Shown here in pieces: positions 5,608 through 10,092 of a stretch of 10,092 bases of DNA (the stretch's first letter is position 1; every line of letters starts with the position of its first letter). The notes under the pieces were generated by a model. That model saw nothing but the letters and a program-made list of their open reading frames with translations. It did not search any database and had not been told where the DNA came from. A program made the translations under genes and the position numbers. Source of the DNA: Candidatus Buchananbacteria bacterium (GTDB taxonomy: Bacteria > Patescibacteriota > Patescibacteriia > CAIXNZ01); assembly GCA_030592165.1 (NCBI GenBank), contig JAUVKC010000029.1:1-10092 (forward strand). Reading direction: 5' to 3'.

Positions 5608-7500
5608 TTAAATAGTTTTTAATTCAATAAAAAATGTTGTACCGTGACCTAGTTTCGACTCAAACCATACATTGGCTCCCGGATGAGCGTCTATGACTTT
5701 TTTAACTATAAACAGCCCCAAACCAGAACCATCCGTATGCATTTCTTTTGCATTTGAGGCACGACTGAATTTTTGAAATATTTTTTTTTGTTCATTTTTA
5801 GGAATGCCGATACCGTTATCTTTTATTTTTAAAATCGCTTTTCCGTTTTGACTGTTTAAAGATATTTCAATATTTTTTGTGGCGGATGTATATTTAATTG
5901 CATTATCAATCAAATTACCGATTGCTTGTTCTAAATATTTTGTATCACCTTTAACCATAATATCTTTTAAAATATCTGTATTTATACCAATTTGTTTATC
6001 TTTAGCTTCCATTTTACTATATTCAATAACATTGACTAAAAGTTCTGAAAAATTTAATTTTGTAAGATTTCCAGATAAATCTAGTTCCTTTTCATCTAAA
6101 TCACTTGCATCCAATATATCGTTAATAACCGCATTTAATTTTTTACCTTTGGTAAATGCATTACCAATAAACTCCATTTGTTTTGCCTTTGGTAATTTAT
6201 CCATTGTGCCACTTCTAAACATGTCTAAAATCCCATTTATTACACTAACAGGGGTTCTTAATTGATGTGACGCAATATCCAAAAACTCTGATTTTACTAA
6301 TAATAATTGCTCCAGCTTTTTATTTTTTTTAACAATATCTTTTGTTTGTGCGCTAACTCTTTTCTTTAAATTTTTATTCAAATCAATTACTTCTTTATAT
6401 AAACTAGAATTTTCAATTGCGGTAGCAGATTGTGAAGCGATAATTTCCAAGACTTTCAAGTCTTCCTGAGAATATACATCACCTGATTTTTTATCACCAA
6501 AAAATAATATGCCAACCAATTTTTCTCTCAAGTACATTGGTACTGCTAAGTTTATCCCATGTGCTTCAAATTGCGTTACTAAAATTTTCAAAACAGGATT
6601 ATTAAGTTGCTCATTTATTTTAATCATTTCATCCCTGACAATAATTTCTTTTTCCTGATCTATACTTTTCAAATAAGCAAAAACCTTATCAAAAATCTTA
6701 GGATCAATAGTCGCTGTTCTTTTTATCGGCTGACCTTTGACTGCTGCCCGGAAATATTTCTTCTTATCTTCATCCAATAAAAAAACCGACACAAAATTCG
6801 GTTTAAAAACTTTATCAAGTCTACGAACAATAAACTTATTAATTTTATGAAGATCCAAAGAAGTAGTTAATTTATCTGAAAACTCAGCCAAAACTTCCTG
6901 AGCATTATATTCAGCTTTAAACAAAAATTTATCAGTAACCCTTGATAACCATTGTTTCAAAGGTTCAAACCCCACAGCAACCAACACAGCAGTAATCACA
7001 CCGTTTAAAACAATTGACTGTGTGCCAATAATCCCCTGAAAAAACATACTTATTACATAGGCTAATAAAGAATAAATCGACGTTATCAAAGCAACCAAAA
7101 CAGCAAATACAGCGGAACGACGGATGATGACGCGAATGTCTAATAATCGATATTTTACAATGGCATAAGTAGTAAAACCTAAAAAGAATAAAGCCGAGAT
7201 AGAACCCAGAAAAGCGTAACTCGAGAAATTTAATAATATTAAAATTAAATTTGTAGACACTCCCCAAATTAGAGTTAAAGAAATCCCAATGATTATATAT
7301 AATATCTGTAATTTTTTTATACCAACACTATTTCTATATTTTTTTATTAATAAATACAATCCATATCCATGAAATATTACAAAATATAAGAGTAAATAAT
7401 AATATAAAATTCCTGGAATAACCTCTACTCCACGACCTAATGTTTCTGGATTAATACTAATAATATTATAGTCAGTCTGGGATAATAATAGTAATGGCAA
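5608..7500 (-). CDS. Sensor histidine kinase, main part (GAF, HisKA, HATPase)
   Basis: A 630-residue open frame from TTG 7500, in the same frame as the 7809-7519 fragment and separated from it by one TAA plus six codons. Membrane segments lie near residues 29-50, 64-84, 100-117, 131-153 and 162-178. A GAF-like sensor domain spans about 205-370 and a coiled linker about 365-400. The HisKA dimerisation domain has phospho-acceptor H412 in ASHQLRTPVS. The ATPase domain shows the N-box around N533 (LIDNAIKYT), G1 box DNGIGI 561-566, F-box KKIFQKFS, G2 box GSGLGL 591-596 and a final GHGTTF. The catalytic part looks intact. It should phosphorylate the receiver at 5605-5225, which starts 2 bases downstream. 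TTG 7500 has no Shine-Dalgarno site, so the true start of a separate product is uncertain. The alternatives are a recent nonsense mutation, a sequencing error or stop read-through of a 733-residue kinase. Confidence 0.88.
   Translation of the reverse strand: MPLLLLSQTDYNIISINPETLGRGVEVIPGILYYYLLLYFVIFHGYGLYLLIKKYRNSVGIKKLQILYIIIGISLTLIWGVSTNLILILLNFSSYAFLGSISALFFLGFTTYAIVKYRLLDIRVIIRRSAVFAVLVALITSIYSLLAYVISMFFQGIIGTQSIVLNGVITAVLVAVGFEPLKQWLSRVTDKFLFKAEYNAQEVLAEFSDKLTTSLDLHKINKFIVRRLDKVFKPNFVSVFLLDEDKKKYFRAAVKGQPIKRTATIDPKIFDKVFAYLKSIDQEKEIIVRDEMIKINEQLNNPVLKILVTQFEAHGINLAVPMYLREKLVGILFFGDKKSGDVYSQEDLKVLEIIASQSATAIENSSLYKEVIDLNKNLKKRVSAQTKDIVKKNKKLEQLLLVKSEFLDIASHQLRTPVSVINGILDMFRSGTMDKLPKAKQMEFIGNAFTKGKKLNAVINDILDASDLDEKELDLSGNLTKLNFSELLVNVIEYSKMEAKDKQIGINTDILKDIMVKGDTKYLEQAIGNLIDNAIKYTSATKNIEISLNSQNGKAILKIKDNGIGIPKNEQKKIFQKFSRASNAKEMHTDGSGLGLFIVKKVIDAHPGANVWFESKLGHGTTFFIELKTI
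7070..7140 (-). repeat. 71-base segment near-identical to 31-101
   Basis: Positions 7070-7140 and 31-101 agree at 68 of 71 bases, in the same orientation. Both lie inside the two kinase genes and encode DIRVIIRRSAVFAVLVALIT and the following membrane segment. The DNA just outside has diverged much more, although both genes stay homologous. Confidence 0.85.
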
Positions 7501-7518
7501 AGCAAATATAAAAATTAA

Positions 7519-7809
7519 TTAATAAAAAACTTTTTTTATTTTTATATTAAAAAATGTCAATAAAAATATCAAAAAAAATGCTGGCATAAAAGATGGACCA
7601 ATAATCGTCATCCGACTCCAAAACAAAGCCCATGACTCAACCTTAGAAATATCTGTCAAAAGGTTAGAAATTATCCATAAAAGACTAGCAATTAAATAAT
7701 AAAGAAAGGCTAAATTAACTTTATTAGTTAAATTCTTAGAAATCAAATAAATAAACAAAAGAACAGATGAAATAGTTATTGTATATATTATTGGGATCAA
7801 TAATTCCAT
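7519..7809 (-). pseudogene. N-terminal fragment of the same kinase, ended by an in-frame TAA
   Basis: A 96-codon frame starting at ATG 7809 (MELLIPIIYTITISSVLLFI) with membrane segments near residues 3-23, 34-52 and 73-90. It ends at TAA 7521-7519 without any frame change; the next codons continue a hydrophobic stretch into the 630-residue kinase frame. The matching region of the kinase at 776-1 reads straight through, for example WAQVAILGPAWMP there against WSRMTIIGPSFMP here. This fragment is therefore the first part of a split kinase gene rather than an independent protein. Its promoter is intact at 7868-7840. Confidence 0.8.
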
Positions 7810-7831
7810 AATTGATAATTATTACTAATAC

Positions 7832-7848
7832 TACTATATATTATAGTA
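7832..7848. promoter_or_regulatory. Palindrome over the kinase -10 region
   Basis: TACTATA and TATAGTA are perfect 7-base arms around TAT. The palindrome overlaps the minus-strand -10 box (7845-7840) and the expected start site, as an operator would. AT-rich palindromes also arise by chance. Confidence 0.35.
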
Positions 7849-7868
7849 AATATTTAAGATTTTATCAA
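7840..7868 (-). promoter_or_regulatory. Promoter of the kinase/response-regulator operon
   Basis: On the minus strand TTGATA (7868-7863) and TATAAT (7845-7840) are spaced exactly 17 bases apart. The start site would be near 7833, about 24 bases before ATG 7809. It is back to back with the promoter at 7894-7920. Confidence 0.7.
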
Positions 7869-7893
7869 AGTATTTAATATTTTTTATAGTTAC

Positions 7894-7920
7894 TTGACAA
7901 AATCACAAAAATGGTATAAT
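7894..7920 (+). promoter_or_regulatory. Promoter of the membrane GNAT gene
   Basis: A perfect TTGACA (7894-7899) is followed 15 bases later by a perfect TATAAT (7915-7920). The spacing is 2 short of ideal; TAATAT at 7917-7922 gives 17. The expected start site is near 7927. Confidence 0.7.
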
Positions 7921-7932
7921 ATGATTAATCAT
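7921..7932. promoter_or_regulatory. Perfect 12-base palindrome at the start site
   Basis: ATGATTAATCAT is its own reverse complement and lies directly after the -10 box, over the expected start site of the 7953 gene. The position is typical of a repressor operator. The regulator is unknown. Confidence 0.4.
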
Positions 7933-7952
7933 AATCCAAAAAGGAGGAAATT

Positions 7953-8684
7953 ATGAATTTTCTATTTATTGCAATAGGTATTGCATTGGGATCTTTAACA
8001 ACTTTTACTTATTTTAAATTCAAAACTCCAATTGATCAATTTTTTATTCATCTATTTGTTCAATACAAATACAAGAATATATTACAAAATCTTCCCTACG
8101 AGACAACAAAGCATAATGTAATTGATGATAAAACAATGATCACGGTCATCTATGAATTATATAAAGAGACTTTTAAGCTACTAGAGGGTAAATCCGCAGA
8201 AAAGCAATCTTTATTAAACAAGCAAGATTTTGCGTTTATGCTTAAAGATGATTCTCTAAAAAAATTCATCACCAAAAATAAAAAAGGAGAAATTATTGGA
8301 GTCGGTATGATAACCCACAATTTAGATAACCCATTAATTGATATCATCGATCCTTTAACCTTCAGAAATTTTCAAAATGAATATAAAAACGGAAATATTC
8401 ATTATGTGCCTTTCATTCTCATAAGAAAAGACTATCAAAAGAAAAGGGCCTTTGTTAGCTTAGTTGATATGATAATAGAATATTCACTAAGCAATAAAAT
8501 TTATCCAGCGTTCAGTCACTCAATTAACGCCAACCCCTTCCTGGCTCACATGATAAGACACATAACCAGCTTAAGACTAAAAGGGACTGTAAATATTAAA
8601 ACCTTAGACGCACAGCACTACACGCTTCTATGGACTAATGCCTACAAGAAAAAAAATTACCTAAAAAAACCGACCACCTCATAG
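7953..8684 (+). CDS. Membrane-anchored GNAT-like protein
   Basis: A 243-residue protein with an N-terminal membrane segment (residues 2-20, FLFIAIGIALGSLTTFTY) that lacks a clear cleavage site, so it is probably an anchor. The rest is homologous to the 200-residue protein at 1482-880: shared features are GxxxITHNL (116-124), IIDP (131-134), and GNIHYVPFILIRKD (147-160) leading to the acyl-donor loop. In that loop the motif A glycines are missing: QKKRAF at 162-167 replaces QKDGHG. It may bind a different donor or have lost transferase activity. ATG 7953 is set by AGGAGG 5 bases before it. The gene has its own promoter, diverges from the kinase operon and converges on decarboxylase copy B. In the left half the equivalent gene shares the decarboxylase strand instead, so this unit was rearranged. 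Confidence 0.7.
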   Translation: MNFLFIAIGIALGSLTTFTYFKFKTPIDQFFIHLFVQYKYKNILQNLPYETTKHNVIDDKTMITVIYELYKETFKLLEGKSAEKQSLLNKQDFAFMLKDDSLKKFITKNKKGEIIGVGMITHNLDNPLIDIIDPLTFRNFQNEYKNGNIHYVPFILIRKDYQKKRAFVSLVDMIIEYSLSNKIYPAFSHSINANPFLAHMIRHITSLRLKGTVNIKTLDAQHYTLLWTNAYKKKNYLKKPTTS

Positions 8685-8696
8685 GTGGTCGGTTTT
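8666..8696. terminator. Bidirectional terminator shared by convergent genes
   Basis: AAAACCGACCACCT (8666-8679) and AGGTGGTCGGTTTT (8683-8696) form a perfect 14-bp stem around CAT. Plus-strand transcripts continue into TTTTCTTTTTT and minus-strand transcripts into a T-run, so it can serve both the 7953-8684 gene and decarboxylase copy B. The TAG stop codon of the GNAT gene (8682-8684) lies in the loop and first stem bases. Confidence 0.92.
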
Positions 8697-8716
8697 CTTT
8701 TTTATGTAATATTTTC

Positions 8717-9853
8717 TTAATCAATAAAAATTATCTCTGGAGCTTCAAATCCATTAAATCCTGTAGACAATGTGCTGGTATAAGCACCTGCATTTAGGAC
8801 ATAAACAATATCACCAAAAGTAATATCTTTGGGGAAATAAAGATCTTGAGCTAAAACATCTATGCTATCACAAGTTGGCCCTCCAACTTTAAATTTGTCT
8901 AATTGATCTTTATGATTAATTCTATTCAATTCTTTATCACTAATAATACTCCATTTAACACCTTCCAAAGCATCAAATAATCCATTGTAAACTCCTATAT
9001 CCAAACTAACCCATTTTTCCACCCCTCTATTTGCTCTGGCAATAACTGAACAAATAATTATACCCGCTTCACCGACCATGCCTCTTCCTGGTTCTATCAT
9101 GTATTTAATATTCTTCGAAGGAAAGTACTCAGAAATTGATTTATTAATACTTGTTTTAATTTCTTCCAGTTGAGGGATTGGTTTACATAATTGCGATGGA
9201 AACCCGCCTCCTAAATTAATAATATCAAGATCTATCCCTTTGTCTTTTGCTCTCTGAAAAATTTCAGACATTACCAATAAGGCATTTGACCAAGAAGCCG
9301 GATTTAAACATTGTGAGCCAACGTGGAACGTTAAACCTTGTGGTTTTAATCCTTTATCTTTTGCGTATTGTAATAAATCGATAGCTGAAATTGGATCAGC
9401 ACCAAATTTTCGTGATAAAGGCCAATCACTATTATTATCATCAACTTTAACTCTTAATGAAACTATTGTCCCTGGTGCTAACTCAGATAATTTATCAATT
9501 TCAAAAGTTGAATCAAATGCAAAATAATTAATTCCATATTCAAACGCCTTTTTTATCATTTTTGGTGTTTTTAATGGATTACCAATAATTATTTTATCGG
9601 CTGGGACTTTCAACTCTATTAATTTTTCTAATTCAGCAGCAGAAGATATTTCAAACCCCGAACCTAAGCTTAATAAAAGTTTTAATACTTCTTCATGCGG
9701 ATTAGTTTTCATTGCATAAAAAACTTGAGATCCAGCAATTGTATTGCTTAATCTCTCATATCTTTTAATAATTTCTGATTTATCTATTATTAAGGATGGA
9801 GTTGTTACAGTCTCTAAGTCTATATTCTGTTTTAATTTTTCTATAGTTAACAT
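8717..9853 (-). CDS. PLP fold-type III ornithine/lysine-type decarboxylase, copy B
   Basis: A 378-residue paralogue of the enzyme at 2665-1532 with the same landmarks at nearly the same positions: K49 (FYAMKTNP), H177 (FHVGSQ), GGGFP 215-219, EPGR 254-257, C328 in GPTCDS and GAY 356-358. All catalytic residues are kept, so both copies should be active. The residue before GVYNG is I (LDIGVYNG) against V in copy A. Differences cluster in the N-terminal third and around 225-250, which might reflect different substrates. It starts at ATG 9853 after a short leader without a Shine-Dalgarno sequence, like copy A, and uses the same promoter block. Here no gene follows on the same strand: the shared terminator at 8666-8696 comes next. 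The GNAT homologue is on the opposite strand. Confidence 0.92.
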   Translation of the reverse strand: MLTIEKLKQNIDLETVTTPSLIIDKSEIIKRYERLSNTIAGSQVFYAMKTNPHEEVLKLLLSLGSGFEISSAAELEKLIELKVPADKIIIGNPLKTPKMIKKAFEYGINYFAFDSTFEIDKLSELAPGTIVSLRVKVDDNNSDWPLSRKFGADPISAIDLLQYAKDKGLKPQGLTFHVGSQCLNPASWSNALLVMSEIFQRAKDKGIDLDIINLGGGFPSQLCKPIPQLEEIKTSINKSISEYFPSKNIKYMIEPGRGMVGEAGIIICSVIARANRGVEKWVSLDIGVYNGLFDALEGVKWSIISDKELNRINHKDQLDKFKVGGPTCDSIDVLAQDLYFPKDITFGDIVYVLNAGAYTSTLSTGFNGFEAPEIIFID

Positions 9854-9880
9854 AATATTTAAAAATATTTTTTATTATAA

Positions 9881-9909
9881 ATTGTAATACATTTTTAAAC
9901 TTTTGTCAA
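9881..9909 (-). promoter_or_regulatory. Promoter of decarboxylase copy B
   Basis: TTGACA (9909-9904) and TACAAT (9886-9881) on the minus strand, 17 bases apart, the same as at copy A. The leader to ATG 9853 is about 22 bases. Confidence 0.8.
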
Positions 9910-9956
9910 TCTTTTTCTAATCTATTATACCAATTTTTAGGTAAAAAAACTAGTGT
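9881..9956 (-). repeat. 76-base direct repeat (copy 2) covering the decarboxylase promoter
   Basis: This matches 2703-2778 at 75 of 76 bases and keeps the -35/-10 pair, the upstream TATAAT and the ACTAGT palindrome. The DNA just outside the block is unrelated in the two places, apart from the diverged coding sequence. Confidence 0.9.
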
Positions 9957-9981
9957 ATAGACTAAAAAATATCTGAATAAC

Positions 9982-10010
9982 TTGACAAATATTTAGAGCT
10001 TATTTATAAT
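9982..10010 (+). promoter_or_regulatory. Consensus promoter for the gene at 10060
   Basis: A perfect TTGACA (9982-9987) and a perfect TATAAT (10005-10010) are separated by exactly 17 bases. This is the strongest promoter match in the window and points to high expression of the truncated gene. Confidence 0.85.
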
Positions 10011-10019
10011 TAAATTACA

Positions 10020-10036
10020 ATCGAAATATTTTCGAT
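10020..10036. promoter_or_regulatory. Palindrome in the leader of the gene at 10060
   Basis: ATCGAAA and TTTCGAT form perfect 7-base arms around TAT, just after the expected start site of the consensus promoter. It is an operator candidate, or a small hairpin in the mRNA leader. Confidence 0.4.
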
Positions 10037-10059
10037 GAGTTCTAAAAAGGAGGTTAATC

Positions 10060-10092
10060 ATGTCAAAAATAAAAGACAACCAAGTCCCAGTT
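10060..10092 (+). CDS. Start of an unidentified gene (truncated by window edge)
   Basis: ATG 10060 follows AGGAGG by 6 bases and a consensus promoter by about 50 bases, so a real gene begins here. Only MSKIKDNQVPV is visible, too little to identify it. By position, diverging from a decarboxylase, it corresponds to the radical SAM gene of the left half, but its first residues do not resemble that protein. A peptide precursor, another enzyme or something unrelated are all possible. Confidence 0.7.
   Translation, partial: MSKIKDNQVPV

Noticed and set aside
5879..6265. Plus-strand 128-codon frame inside the kinase gene
   Set aside because: It lies antisense to the conserved HisKA/HATPase region, has no ribosome site and shows no recognisable motif.
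7519..7521. Programmed read-through of the TAA in the kinase gene
   Set aside because: No recoding signal or stem-loop is evident after the stop, and the paralogue has no stop there. A mutation or sequencing error is simpler.
1..10092. tRNA, rRNA, CRISPR array or complete mobile element
   Set aside because: No cloverleaf, rRNA-like stretch, regularly spaced repeat or transposase-like protein was seen on either strand.

Overview
The window is AT-rich, gene-dense and uses the standard bacterial stop codons. The histidine kinases have the SHQLRTP-type H-box and multi-pass membrane N-termini, and a stand-alone receiver follows one of them. Together with the small, low-GC gene set this suggests a Patescibacteria/CPR-type bacterium. 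That placement is an inference from style; no taxonomic marker gene is present.

Layout. Positions 1-776 (minus) hold the start of a membrane histidine kinase that runs off the left edge. A minus-strand operon follows, read right to left: a PLP fold-type III ornithine/lysine-type decarboxylase (2665-1532), then a GNAT-like acyltransferase (1482-880), closed by a terminator. Diverging from it on the plus strand is the most interesting part of the window. It comprises a radical SAM/SPASM protein (2888-4198), a 54-residue peptide ending in five alternating cysteines (4233-4397, CYCDCGCDC), a terminator or attenuator, and a small HExxH metallopeptidase-like gene (4469-5146). This looks like an uncharacterised RiPP (ribosomally made, post-translationally modified peptide) system. 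No exporter is visible in the window.

The right half repeats the theme. A minus-strand two-component pair comes first: a histidine kinase interrupted by an in-frame TAA (7809-5608) and a single-domain response regulator (5605-5225). A divergent promoter region leads to a second, membrane-anchored GNAT homologue (7953-8684). A shared bidirectional terminator separates it from a second decarboxylase (9853-8717). Diverging from that decarboxylase is a new plus-strand gene with a consensus promoter, cut off after 11 codons at the right edge.

The window therefore holds two copies of a kinase / GNAT / decarboxylase set, each next to a divergent plus-strand gene. The two decarboxylases share 75 of 76 bases of promoter DNA although their coding sequences have diverged much further. 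One reading is that decarboxylase and GNAT make an acylated amine or similar small molecule that the nearby membrane kinases sense, and that one copy is coupled to the Cys-rich peptide. The gene families are well supported; the pathway is a hypothesis.
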